From the NCBI GenBank assembly GCA_021234155.1, contig JAJEKV010000046.1, forward strand, positions 9,741,012 through 9,805,011: a stretch of DNA of 64,000 nt, in the 5' to 3' direction. The position numbers were made by a program, and so were the translations under genes. Below the pieces are notes generated by a model. That model was given only the letters and a program-made list of their open reading frames with translations. It did no database searches and had not been told where the DNA came from. Positions 10,720-21,877 of the stretch are shown one piece after another. The stretch's first letter is position 1; every line of letters starts with the position of its first letter. This stretch comes from Isoetes taiwanensis (lineage: Eukaryota; Streptophyta; Lycopodiopsida; Isoetales; Isoetaceae).

Positions 10720-11802
10720 TCGGCCACTTGATATGCTATAGGACCCATCCTAGGAATGCCACGAACCGACATTCCTTGGATGGGGACGTCTCTCCTCACA
10801 TCGCCTATTTATTTCGACTTTTCTTTCATTTTCATTCATCGGCATTCTTTTGAGCTAGTTTTTCTCCTCCTCCTTTATCCTACCAGTTTCCCTCATCCTC
10901 CCTCCCTTGATGAATCATCAGTAGTAGGTCATGTCGTTTTCTTTTGTTCCATTATTCCGTTCCGTTGTTGCAGTTGCTCGTTTCTTATTTGTCAGTCCTC
11001 CATTGTTTCTTTGCGATGTATCCTCCATTGTTTCTTTGCGATGTTCTTTGCAAATACATGTGTTCTTATTTTTCATTTTTTCTCGGCGGGTTATTGTTTC
11101 TTTTTCATTCTCTCTCGGCGTGGCATTGTAGCCTCCGAGACTGTACTTGTTATTTGATTTCTTCTCGGCGTGGTGCTGCAGCCTCCGAGGCAGCACTAGT
11201 CGGATGTTCTTACCCGCGATGGTCTTTTTCCGCGGACGGTTCTCGACTGGTCGGCTGTGTTTCTTCCTCGGCGTGGCCCTGGAACCTCCGAGTGCTATTA
11301 TATTCTTGAAAATTGCGCTTTGATGTGTGCCTATGCCTGTAGCTTCTAACTTTCTAATGGGTCATTCTTCTTTTCAGACTTTTCATTGCAGGTCATTTTC
11401 TTCGCAGTCTCTCAGTTGTTAGAGCCATCTTGTTGTATTATCGCCTCACTTCTCGGCAGACGTATGCTAGCGGCATTCTTCGAGAGCGTTGATGACCGTT
11501 TCTCATTAGGGTTTTCCTCGAAAACTCGAAAGGGCGGGGTTTTTTATCCCGGTGAGAAGCGATCGCCAATTTTTCTCATTTTTGCATAGACCAAGCGGTG
11601 AATGAATCATATTTTATCGTGTGGTCCTTAGTTCGTTGTGCTCTCGATGATTGTCTAGTTTCGGAGCACTCAAATTTCAAGTTTTTTCAGAAGTTCTACC
11701 CCGAATAGGGGAATCATTTTGTACTCAACGATTTTACAAAGCTCAATGAGAACATCACTTCACTTCGCCACTTGATATGCTATAGGACCCATCCTAGGAA
11801 TG
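10720..11802 (+). repeat. DIRS-like terminal repeat, right (inverted)
   Basis: Homologous to the reverse complement of 902-2,041 along its length. The 40-bp terminal block is present at the inner end (10,720-10,759) and the outer end (11,766-11,802). Three copies of a 26-bp motif beginning CTCGGCGTGG and ending CCTCCGAG lie at 11,114-11,139, 11,164-11,189 and 11,267-11,292. The outer end abuts Copia coding sequence, so it marks an element boundary. Confidence 0.75.
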
Positions 11803-13480
11803 AAACATAACCTGTTTTTGTTTCTTCTAACATATATGTTTCCATCACTGTTTAACTTCTCAAAATTGTTTTCTCTTAAGAAATTGTCCATACAAATATA
11901 CCACTGATGAGGTGACTGCTTTAATCCATAAATAGCTCTCTTTAATCTCCAAACCATATTGTTTCCTTGTTCATATCCCATTGCTTGCTTCATATAGATT
12001 TCTTCTTGTAATTTAGCATTTAAAGATGCAGCATTAACATCCATGTGATGGATTTCAAGGTTTTTGGCATCTGCATAAGTCGAAAGCATTCTGATACTTG
12101 CTAGTTTTACAATGGGTGAAAATGTCTCATCATAATCTAGTCCTTTCTTTTGTGAGTAATCTCTAGCAACCAATCTAGCCCTGTAAATCTAAGAATTAAT
12201 TTCCATCAGACCCAGGTTTAAGCTTAAAAATCCATTTGTTATCTACTATATTTTTTCCAATGGGCTTTTCCACAAGTTCAAAGGTTTCAGTTCTTTTGAA
12301 TGAGTGAATTTCCTCCATTGCATGTTTCCACTTCTATGCATCCTTTGAACTCATAGCCTCTTCAAAACTTGCAGGAACCTCAGATTTTAGCATGGCCATT
12401 ATATCATTTATTTCTATTTCTTCATTCTGTTCTTGCGGCAGCCTCAAGATTTTCCCTTCCTTTTGTCTACCATACTTCGCAAGATCTACTTTATGATCAT
12501 TCATTAATCTTTATGCTTCTATCTTTCTCACTCTTCTCTTAGGAGCAGTAACAACTTCATGATTATTTATATCTTCTGATGACATATCCTTTTCATTCCC
12601 ATGAGCTGTTACGTTTTCTTTGCTTGAATCTACTGTTTCAGGACTTATATGTATATGATCATCATCATCTAAATCAGTCATGGCAATCTCTTCTCTTTCT
12701 GAGTTTTTACTCTCCATTTCTTGCTTCCTAGTTTTACATTCTTGATCTTTATAAAGCTTGTATTCGTCAAAATGTACATCTCTACTAATAACAATTTTTC
12801 TTTTCTCATGATCATATAGTTTATAACCGTTGGATTGGCTGTCATATCCTATCAGATAGCACTCTATTGATCTGTCATCTAGTTTTCATCTGTTTTCTTC
12901 TGGCACATGAACAAAACTCAAACGTCCATAAGCTAGATTGGGTTTTAAGCCATACCATATTTCATCTGGAGCCTTCCCATTTATAGGCCTTAAAGGCAAT
13001 TTATTTTGGATTTCCACAGCAGTTTGAACTGCTTCCTCCCACAGAAAATTAGATAGGCCAGTGTGCTTCAGCATTGACCTGACAGAATTTAGTATGGACC
13101 TGTTCTTTCTTTCTGCAACTCCATTTTGCTGAGGTGTGTATGAGCATGTAAGTTGCCTCCTTATTCCATTTGTAAAGCAATAATTATTGAACCTGCAAGA
13201 TACAGACTCACCTCCTCTGTCAGTTCTAAGGCATTAAACCTTCTTATCAGTCTGTCTTTCAACCTCTGCCTGATAGGCTTTGAAAGCTTCAAACGCGTGA
13301 TCCTTATGCTTCAAAGTGTAAGACTTAGTTTTCCTGGAAAAGTCGTTAGTAAAAGTAATAAAATACTTCTTGCCATGAATACTTCTTAAGGGGCCACATA
13401 GATCGCTATGGACCAATTCATTTACTTCCCGTGCTCTTTTTCCTTTCTTAGGAAATGGTAGCCTGCAACGTTTGCCTCCT
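11803..13480 (-). mobile_element. Ty1/Copia pol fragment, broken
   Basis: On the minus strand an integrase core precedes an RT. The core includes HSDLCGP and FTNDFSRKT at 13,416-13,234, then GLSNFLWEEAVQTA and a segment with NKLPLRPINGKAPDEIWYG at 13,074-12,886. The RT (RVT_2 type) at 12,173-11,803 includes KKGLDYDETFSPIVKLASIR, DVNAASLNAKLQEEIYM and RAIYGLKQSPHQWY. This integrase-before-RT order defines Copia. Stops separate the parts, and the RT ends before its YVDD box at the junction with the DIRS-like terminal repeat. Its 5' side is cut at 13,480 by the R1 repeat. It is inactive. Confidence 0.85.
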
Positions 13481-13592
13481 TAATCTACACCGTACGTAAA
13501 GTTCCTCGTTTGTGGGGTATGCAAGTACAAAATTTGCTATACTGTATAACTAGATTCGCAAAATACTATAAGATTTCAAGCAGAATACTATA

Positions 13593-15661
13593 AAGCAAGA
13601 ATTAATTAATTAGAGAATTTCGAAATTCTCGTTTAGTATGAAATGGGTTGTTGGTTCTCTATAAAACGCCGTAATTGGTTGCAATTGAGCCATTTATTTT
13701 TATGATTTTCACCCATAAAATCGCAGTGTATCCGAAATTGGCATTTGTAAGGCTAATCTGAGCTCTTTTTTGAGTAAGAGCTGACCATTAGAAAGCGTAA
13801 AAATGTTCAGACGAATCGCGGCCGCGAACATTTAGAGATGCGTAGCTACTTCCATTGACATAATAATATTTTTATTTTAAAATTTTAAAGCTTATTCTAC
13901 GTAATAAAACAAATACAATCTTTAAAAAAAAAAACATATTTTCTGCTCAACACAATCGCTGTGGCGATTTGCTTGAGCAAGAATGCTCTGTTTGCCTACG
14001 AAATCCTGCTCAACAAAATCGCTGTGGCGATTCTGTTGAGCAAAACCCATGTATTTCTCTGCCATTTTAAAGTGATGACTACAAAAATATAACTTAAAAA
14101 AAAAACATTTGCTCAGCATAATCGCCACATCGATTTTGCTAAGCAAAACTTGTGTCTTTTAGTGCTCATCTAAATTGCCTTGAGCAACGTGGAGCTAAAA
14201 TTTACCACAAAATTCTGTTTCCTGCTCCTCAACATCGCCATGGCGATTCTGTGGAGACAAATCTTACCACAGAAAATCCTTTTTCATAATCCGTACAGCC
14301 ATGGCTGAAAAAATTCTTGCAGCCATGCGATTTGGCAGAGGATTTCTTTCAAACATGCGGGTTTCTCCAGTCTGCAAATACAAAAATATTAAAAAGTTCA
14401 GTCTTTCTCAAGCTTACACATAGATTTGCGGGTCAGAAGCAGCGATTCTGAAGCAGGGGTGTAGAAGTCAGCAAAATCCAAGCAGGTATTCTGGAGCAGG
14501 GGGTGCAGAACCGGACAAAATCTCAAGCATAACATGATCAGAAGTGGAAAGAAGGCCTGAGACGACTAAAAATCAACAAGAGGTAGAAGAGAACTTGAGC
14601 ACAGAAATCCAAGGCGCCAACGAATCATCTGTTCCAATCAGGATATGGTGCAGATTTGTTGCAAGGTTGAAACCATAGTTTTTATGATAGCATCTGCAAT
14701 CTGAGCCAACCTGAAAAACAGAGCTTTTGAGCGAGGAAAAAGATGCAACAGAGGTAGATCTGCATTGCATGCAATCTACCTGCAATAGAAGAATCGGTCC
14801 CTCCGTTTTCTATTTTTGGTCCAGGTCCAACCTTTAAGGGTATAATCGCTTGTCCTGCTTCAAATCTGGCTTGCATTAAGCCATCAGAGCTTGCCAAGTC
14901 TTCTCAAACGTTCAATGTATCATTTTCTATTTCGATTTTTCTACAACCACTCTGTCAGCTCCCACCGGAGCAGGGGGTGCAGAACCGGACAAAATCTCAA
15001 GCAGGGACTCTGGAGCAGGGGTGCAGACCCCTGCAAAAATCTCAGAAGCCAGCAAAATCCAAACAGGGTTCCAAATCCGGCAAAACTATCTATGTTGAAT
15101 CCGTCTATGCCATCTATGCTGAATCCGTCTATGCCATATTTCAATCTATGCCCTTGGAAGCATCTGCAGTCTGCTTAGAGCCCTGTAACTCTAGGAGCTT
15201 CGTCCACAGGCACCTCTGTCTGCTTCAAAAAGAAACCACCCCAAAGAACTCCAGAAAGGACTGTGGTGTAGGACGAAGCTGCATCTATGGCGACGTCCGG
15301 CTATGGCGCTGGAGATTTGACCTTCTTATGGCGACTTTCGGCACTGTCGCTTGGATTTTGGACCTCCGGCAATGGCAAAACCTGGCTATGGCGCTTGAAG
15401 CTTGGAGTTCGGAGATGCTTGTCGACAACAAGTTATGGCAGCTGCAGAGGGAAATAAAATTCTCTCTCTTGTTCAAATTTTAAATTATCCCGCCTATCTT
15501 GGGCGGGACAAATTTAATGGAGGATGATGACTTTTTGAATTGTGGTTGGGCGGGACAATTTCAAATTAAAGTTGAGTACTTTTGGCTTGTGGTGGACCTG
15601 AAGATGTGCACTCGAAATTCTCAAAATCAGCTTATTTTCTCCAAATAATTAATTCGTGCTT
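13593..15661. mobile_element. Non-autonomous TIR element, 2,069 bp
   Basis: The ends are inverted repeats: AAGCAAGAATTAATTA at 13,593 and the complement of TAATTAATTCGTGCTT ending at 15,661, with 21 of 24 positions matching. TATA flanks both ends (13,589-13,592 and 15,662-15,665), and the uninterrupted R1 copy at 45,280 has a single TATA at this site, which supports a 4-bp target duplication. A perfect 18-bp palindrome lies at 13,613-13,630. Inside are four related hairpins and duplicated segments containing GGAGCAGGGGGTGCAGAACC (14,480s and 14,960s). No transposase is recognised; an open frame at 14,977-15,483 has no known motif. Confidence 0.65.
13944..14256. repeat. Four related hairpin repeats
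   Basis: Four inverted repeats at 13,944-13,979, 14,007-14,042, 14,110-14,145 and 14,225-14,256. The first three start TGCTCA and end TGAGCA or TAAGCA, with ATCGC and GCGAT around the centre, so each 36-bp unit folds on itself almost completely. The fourth is a shorter relative with CTCC and GGAG ends. Spacing is irregular (63, 103 and 115 bp between starts). Confidence 0.85.
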
Positions 15662-15960
15662 TATATGGTGTTGATTTTGTACGTGCAAAATACAATTATG
15701 AGGGCTCTCGCTGCCCTACGTCACCCCCCGTGTGAATATGCACCCAAACCAAAGGGGGTTTAAGGGGGATTTTAATTTAAATATGTTGGACCCAATGGTT
15801 GTGTTAATTAATGTCAATGGTAGTTATGTGTTGGTTGTTAATGTCAATGGTTGTTATGTGTTGGGGGATTTAATTTTTATATGTTGGATGTTTATGGTTT
15901 GTGTTGCAAAAAAAATTTTTTGGCCCCTTCGGGACGCCTCCCCCCCCCCCCGGTGTGACA

Positions 15961-16519
15961 AAAATTTTAGAATTCAAACCAGAAAAAAACTAGAATTCAT
16001 TTGAGGCTTTCATCACCTGTAGCTTTTGAATTTCATCACAATAAAACAAATAGAACATAAGTAAAAGTTACCATAAAGATAGAGCGGATTGATCCTATTA
16101 TTCTGAAAGTCATAAAGTTTGCAACACCTATACACAAACATTTTTCAACTGGAATTTAACAGCAACCTTTAGCCTCCATGGATTCTTGTGGTGAGAAACC
16201 AAAGTGGAAAACTTTTCTGCTTGTTAGCACAAGAATCTAGAAGCCTTGAAATTTGCTTAATAACTGCCTCAAAATCTAAAAATGCATGGTAATTTTTTGC
16301 AACCTTCATTCGGAATGAGCCATAAAACAATATCCAATAGCGCAATCCTGTATTAATCAGCTGGTAGGATGTGAAAGCCTACCAAACCCGGCCGAAAAAT
16401 TGCTGTTTTAGCATAGATAACTTAACCAAACATATCCATATCATACACTATCAAAAAGATCTCGGAGAGAGCTTTCCAACGCAATAAAAATCATCTCAAA
16501 CAGAGCTCTGGATCAAAAG
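15961..16519. other. No gene seen
   Basis: AT-rich sequence without a long frame or recognised motif. A 'gagagctttccaacgc' stretch at 16,460 resembles phrases in the LINE 5' UTR (4,070-4,090) and in the LTRs near 41,540, but I cannot assign it. Confidence 0.4.
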
Positions 16520-16912
16520 TTATGATAAGAAATGTGTTGCCGGCGGGGAAACTGCACTACATGCACCCTTCAAGCCCTTCATGTGCCCATTATGCACCAC
16601 ACACACAAAAAGAGGGCTTTTGTTGTGAGCCATTGGTTGTTGACCATCATGCACCATACGCACAAAAAGAGGGCTTTTGTTGTGAGCCATTGGTTGTTGA
16701 CCATTATGCACCACACGCACAAAAAAAGGGCTTTTGTTGTGAGCCATTGGTTGTTGACCATTGGAAAAAAAAAAGGCTAAAATCAATGGCTCAGAAATGG
16801 TGCACTCTAGATGTACGCATTAGTACATCCATTTGAATACATCACGAAATCATAGGAAAACCTTAGTGAAAAGCGTACAAAAACACAAGGAAAACCCCCT
16901 GTTATTATGCTA
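16520..16912 (+). repeat. Interspersed repeat R2, copy 1
   Basis: The part from about 16,725 to 16,912 is the reverse complement of 42,860-43,060: GGGCTTTTGTTGTGAGCC, then a poly-A-like run, then AGTGCACCATTTC-type sequence in inverse and a terminus reading CTGTTATTATGCTACATA. The shared edge at TGCTACATA suggests a real element end. No coding region. Confidence 0.55.
16592..16762 (+). repeat. 57-bp minisatellite, three units
   Basis: Three units start at 16,592, 16,649 and 16,706, each beginning ATGCACCA and containing AAAAAGAGGGCTTTTGTTGT. The period is 57, a multiple of three, so each unit would encode the same 19-residue peptide on the plus strand. The array lies inside repeat R2, whose other copy (42,860-43,060) has only one such unit. 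Confidence 0.9.
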
Positions 16913-18180
16913 CATATTAAACCCAACTGTAAATTTAATTTCAGTTCATCCATCACTCATCATATGCACACCACTAATGCTCAGACTTCTTAGGTATCAA
17001 AGGCCATGTTAGAATATGAAAGCTTCCTTCTTCTTTCCGCCCGAAGGAAAAATACTGGATGAGGAATTGATTGTTATGGTTAAACTGTGGTTGAAACTAG
17101 GCTTTGTGTCAATACATGATTACATAAGACTAACTCTAGCAATGGATAGAATGCCATATAAAGCAACGATATAATTCATGCCCCAATTGGAGATCATTTT
17201 GCAAAGCAGAAGCCTCGTTCATAAAGTATTAAACACAATATGCCTTACTTCTTTAAATCTTAGATTATTATGCCTTCCAATGCCTTCTAGCATAGCTATC
17301 CTACTTTCCTTTGATGTACCACTGCTAGAATGTTTTCAGGACATTCACTCAAGATGTAAGGTGTGGCACAATTGCTAGACATGTTTTCAGGACATTCACT
17401 GTTGAATGCTTAATTCTTGCAATGTATAATTGAATTAAAAATAGTCAATATGCTGGCTTTCCTTTATAAATGTCTAGATAGGAATTACTTGCTTGTATGT
17501 TGAAGCCCAATCAAATGTGTATCCAGATGATTAGAGGATTCTATCTTATTCACTTTGTTAACATTTTGGAACATGCGTATTTGATGTCACCATATCAATT
17601 TGTATGGTGTAAGACCGACCTTTATGTGTCAAACCATGATCAAGCATTGAGAATTAAACAAATTCTTAATGGCTAAAAAATACCACTCTAAAAGTTATCC
17701 ATTCTAACAACAACAAAAAAAATAACAAGTAATCTAACTGTTTGCATTGTAAAAAGAACAACTAACAAGCAATTTGATTGTCCCCTTGCCAAAGTCTTAT
17801 GGTGTGCTTTTTTCTAGTTTTTTTTTTTTAGGTTAAGGCAGTGGATTATATTAGATGCAAAAGACTTACATGAGTATATAATATACAGGAACAACAAAGG
17901 AAAAAATAAACCTTTGCAATTACTTACTCATCCCCTAAGGGAAAAGGAATATAGAACACAGCTTAAAATTAGACAAAGATAGCCATGTCTAAAAACTCTG
18001 AACTATATCAAGATTTTAGAAAATAGTTTTGAAGAAAGTATCAGAAAGTTTTGCCAACCAGGAATCACTCATAGCCAAGCGTTAACTCTAATGGGGCAAC
18101 CTGCATAATGTGGAAGGCCATTTCAAGCTCATCCAAATCAAGAGGTGTGAACCATAAACTGCAGCATTAGTTCCAACGTT
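16913..18180. other. No gene seen
   Basis: AT-rich non-coding sequence. A short direct repeat of CTAGAATGTTTTCAGGACATTCACT (given in part) recurs at 17,327-17,350 and 17,375-17,400. A poly-T run sits at 17,819-17,830. I recognise no gene or element. Confidence 0.4.
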
Positions 18181-19740
18181 ATATCAAAATGTTCCTCCCA
18201 CTTGGCTACAAAAACCATGGTAACTCCCGACAGAGTCCTAATTTATGTCATATGTTAAGCCCTTATGCTTTCTTTGACTACTGCAGTTTCAACCCGCAAA
18301 GATTAAAACCATGTCTTAAGCCAATTAAGACTAAAGCATTTAGAGTTATAAAAGACTCGGTTTCTACGTTTCCATATATGGACCAGAGAGCTAAAGTTCT
18401 AAAGTCCTTAAGATGCCACAAAAAGCATTGGGAGATCTTAATAGAACCTGCAGTAGCAGCACAAAGGTTAGCAGCCCAAGACCAGAAGGAGAATAGTCTT
18501 GGGCATTGAAAAATATGCAAGTTTGTTTCAACTTGCAGGTAGCCCAGTGAGCAAAGATTAGAAGATGCTGGATTATATTTGGCCGCTCATTCATTGGTGG
18601 ATAGGCTTTGATTGAGCAGCAACCACCTAAAAAGAAGAATCTTTTTGGCACAATAAGCCTGCCAACCATTAACAATAAGTTTAACAGCAACCTCATAAGA
18701 ACAGCCCCAAAGTGCAGGATCTTTCAACTCAGAAGGCTGAAGGATCATCTGATAAATCTTTGATACACAATCTTGTTTCTTCCCATCGCTGCTCCAAGGG
18801 ATAGGATCAAATGAGTCTTTCCAATTGACTACAGCCTGCAAAACTGTTTCAAAGATATGAGAGTCACTGATTTTTGCCACAATATGCTGCCAATTAAGCC
18901 AATTACCCCCCTCCCTAAGATAAAAAGGGGTATTTATCCCTGCTTGACTCCATTCCTTATACTTTCTCGGATGCTTAAGGGCTAAGCGACCTACCTTAGT
19001 AGGATGTAAGTTATGATGCCAAAAAAAATGAAAGCTTGAACTTACAGAATTGAGAGCATCTGCATGAAAGCAATGTTAAACCTGAAAGCAATGTTAAACC
19101 TCATTCCAAGCATCCAAAAGTCGCCTCATAATAGGAGATGTGTGAGAAGCAGCTGTGAATTGATGAAATGCAGAATCTGGAAGCTGGTGTTGAATGGAAA
19201 TGCTCCCAATTGGTTTGGATTTCTCAATCCAATATCTTATGAATGAAAGAGCTGGGGATCCTTGTGTAGCAAAGAGAGCCCGCCAGACCAACTTTACAGC
19301 TAAAGCTTGAGCTTGTTTAAATAGGTTTTTACATCCCAAACCTCCAAGATCCTTGGGTGCAGTGAGATTGTGCCAGGCAACTTTATAGTCCCTCTGCCAA
19401 ATGAATTTCCTCATCGCTACTTCAATTTCTACATAAGTAGCTTTATCAACCACTATGGCAGATGAGAAAAAGACGTGAATGCTAGCACTCACACTGTTTA
19501 CTGCTAGCAATCACACTGTTTACTATCTCCACTCTTCCTGCCAAAGACAGAGATGCAGGATACATCATAAATTTTGTAACTGAGGCCATACAAGCTCATA
19601 TCCAGGGCTAATGAAAGACCAAGCAATTTAGTAGCCATGTTTAAGTAGGCAAGGGAACTGAACCATTTAATTCAAATTGATAAAACATGCTTTGAAGCAA
19701 ACTAATAGAGAAACTAGAAGGTAGGGGCTTCTCCCTTAGG
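18181..19740 (-). mobile_element. 5'-truncated L1-type LINE, C-terminal part of ORF2
   Basis: On the minus strand the region after the RT of plant L1 elements is visible: a segment like SLAGRVEIVNSV near 19,550, SSAIVVDKATYVEIEVAMRK and FIWQ, then APKDLGGLGCKNLFKQAQAL and KLVWRALFA at about 19,300, and a weak zf-RVT region (LFRWLLLNQSL) near 18,620. No RT catalytic part lies upstream, as expected for 5' truncation. A 22-bp tandem duplication at about 19,480-19,522 (CACACTGTTTACTGCTAGCA) and several frameshifts break it. Confidence 0.75.
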
Positions 19741-20326
19741 TATTCTGATGCTTCCAAATCCTCTTGTGGTTCTTGCTCTGCTGGAAACTTTTGTTTTGGA
19801 GCTATGAGTTCTTGAGATCCAGGAGAATCTCGGTAGAACCTCCAAAATGTTGACCCTCAACTTGGCTTTAAAGGTCAACCACTATAAGCCAACCTGAGTC
19901 TATGCTCAAATTGCGGTTAGAACCTAGAGATCATTTGAGGTGATCAGTCTATGCAAAAATATTTTAAAGAAATAGCTCAAAACTTCAAGATCTCATACCT
20001 TTCCCATTGCTGGAAAGTGGGATTCTTACTCAAATCAATATAGCAATAAGGAATAGATTGCTTTTTGCGATCAGTTTGTCTGGACTGGGAAAGAAAAGTT
20101 GTGGGAATCCGTTGGTACCATTCTTCATCAAGTCAGAGTCCAAATCTGAGAAATATCCGACCTCAAAGTTGGGTCAAAAATTGGTCAATGAAAGTCAAAC
20201 CGTGAAGCAGTGATCTTTCAAAGAATGATGCTCTTGAGGAATCTCATCATGTTTGCACATTGAAATATGGAGAAATATAAGCTTTGATCAGAAAAAAAAG
20301 TCTAGGTGAAGAAGAAGAATATTTGA
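19741..20326. other. No gene seen; possible LTR debris
   Basis: A phrase near 19,945 (GAGGTGATCAGT) resembles one near 59,455 just outside an LTR fragment. The rest is unassigned AT-rich sequence. Confidence 0.3.
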
Positions 20327-20908
20327 ATGTATATGTGCCTTCTTTTTCTTATGGAAGTTGAGGTCTCACATGATGTTTCCAAAGTGTCTACTTGCATGGA
20401 TACAATTGCTAAATCTGATATAGAGCAATTAGAGCATGTTGGCAGCCATGACAGTCCAAGATTTGAATGTTGTAGCTACAAAAAACATGAGGCCAGCCAT
20501 GAAACGTTGGAGAATAAACGTTTATCAGCAAGTTTGAAGTCCAATGAGGTAAATCTTATCACATCTCACATAGTTGAGGAGTTTGAGCATGCTCTCTTGC
20601 ATGAGATTGTTGAGTTTGAGCAGCCAAGTAGTTGTTGTCATGAGAAAGAGAGTGATAGATGCATGAGAAGCCCTGAGTTTGAGACTTTTCATGCATGTGA
20701 AACTTTTTTGGATGATGATGAACTATTATTATGTGAATTAGAAGTGGAAGGCATTGATATTTTGGCATTTGAGCACTCTAGGGATATGTTACATGCTCTT
20801 GAATCTAGTGACAGTCATGACAGCAGCCCTCTTTATAAGATTTTCAGATTTGAAACATGTATACCAGCTGGAAAGACATGTGTAGGGATGTTATGTACAT
20901 GTGTATAG
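20327..20908 (+). CDS. Unrecognised acidic ORF, 193 aa
   Basis: An uninterrupted frame of 193 codons starts at ATG 20,327. The product is acidic and rich in Glu, His, Ser and Cys, with repeated short patterns such as EEFEHALLHEI and EFEQPS and an acidic stretch FLDDDELLLCELEVEG. I see no signal peptide, transmembrane segment or known domain. It stands alone between repeats. Its length in AT-rich DNA and its non-random composition favour past coding, perhaps an accessory ORF of an LTR element or a host gene exon. Function unknown. Confidence 0.35.
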   Translation: MYMCLLFLMEVEVSHDVSKVSTCMDTIAKSDIEQLEHVGSHDSPRFECCSYKKHEASHETLENKRLSASLKSNEVNLITSHIVEEFEHALLHEIVEFEQPSSCCHEKESDRCMRSPEFETFHACETFLDDDELLLCELEVEGIDILAFEHSRDMLHALESSDSHDSSPLYKIFRFETCIPAGKTCVGMLCTCV

Positions 20909-21246
20909 GTGCTCTATTGGTGCTTGTGCTTAAGACAATGTAGTCTTGAAGACTAGCAATGCAGCAACATTAAAAGTGAGGTGGTTCTAACTCAATTAAT
21001 GACTAGAATTCTTTCTACCCATGCACATGTATCAATTTTAGAATGCACGAAATATTATAGCACCAATCCTGCATATTTGTTCACTCACCTATCTTCCCTA
21101 AACTAGCTTGGCAGTATTCAAGTTGAGAAAGATGGAACTGAAAAGTTTATATTTTTTACATTTTAGAAGATATCACTAGCATCTAGGCACATTCAATTTG
21201 ATCATAGCAGAGAACAAAAAACTAGAGATCATACATATTGAATAAG

Positions 21247-21877
21247 GGAATTGAACCCTCTTAGAAATCAAAGTCTAATTAACATAAGTGCAGAAAATGG
21301 CATGTAGTTTATGAACGGATTGCACAAATGCAGAAGTGGCTTAGGTAACCAACCTATTAAATCTATAACATGTATAAATGCTCATCATTAAAAACTGTGT
21401 AACTCTGTGTATCTCTTTCTCTGTTCTAGTTTTGCGTACATAACACATAATGCATCCTGCAGAGATGAAAATTGGAAATGACGATGTCCTGCAAGAATTC
21501 ATGGCCTATATCAATTGTTCAATATCCGAGCTTAAGATATCTCAAAACTAGGATCTTTGCACATGTGGATCTTGGTTGGAACTATATATCATGATACAAT
21601 AACTTAAAATATCTGCAGCACATGATACACAGGAAATTGAACCCTCCTAGAGACCAGAGTTTAATTAACATAAGTGCAGAAAATAACATGTAGTTTATGA
21701 ACAGATTGCACAAATGCGAAAGTGGCTTATATAACTAAACATGTTCAATCTGTAACATGCATAAATGCTCATCATTAAAAGCTGTGTAACTGTGTGTATC
21801 GCTTTCTCTATCCTAGCTTTGCATGCATAACACATAATGCATCATGCAGAGATGGAAATTGGAAATGACGGTGTCCT
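21247..21877 (+). repeat. Direct duplication of a ~240-bp block
   Basis: 21,247-21,490 and 21,637-21,877 are the same non-coding block with about 10 percent difference by eye. Both contain ATTAACATAAGTGCAGAAAA, ATAAATGCTCATCATTAAAA and GGAAATGACG. About 150 bp separate them. No gene is seen between 20,909 and 22,429 otherwise. Confidence 0.8.

Larger units (their letters stand above)
13481..15960 (+). repeat. R1 repeat copy 2, split by a 2.07 kb insertion
   Basis: 13,481-13,592 matches the central part of the R1 family (compare 45,370 down to 45,290 on the minus strand), and 15,662-15,960 carries the rest, including the right arm at about 15,709-15,750 and the tail with the GGCCCCTTCGG stem. 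The left arm is missing where it meets Copia. The insertion at 13,593-15,661 interrupts it. The tail ends in a C-run at about 15,940-15,951. Confidence 0.65.

Noticed and set aside
13944-14256. CRISPR-like array of palindromic repeats
   Set aside because: Spacing is irregular, units diverge, no cas genes exist and the DNA is plant nuclear.
16522-16836. Open frames on both strands with a repeated 19-residue unit
   Set aside because: They follow directly from the 57-bp minisatellite in a non-coding repeat; no start context or wider coding signal.
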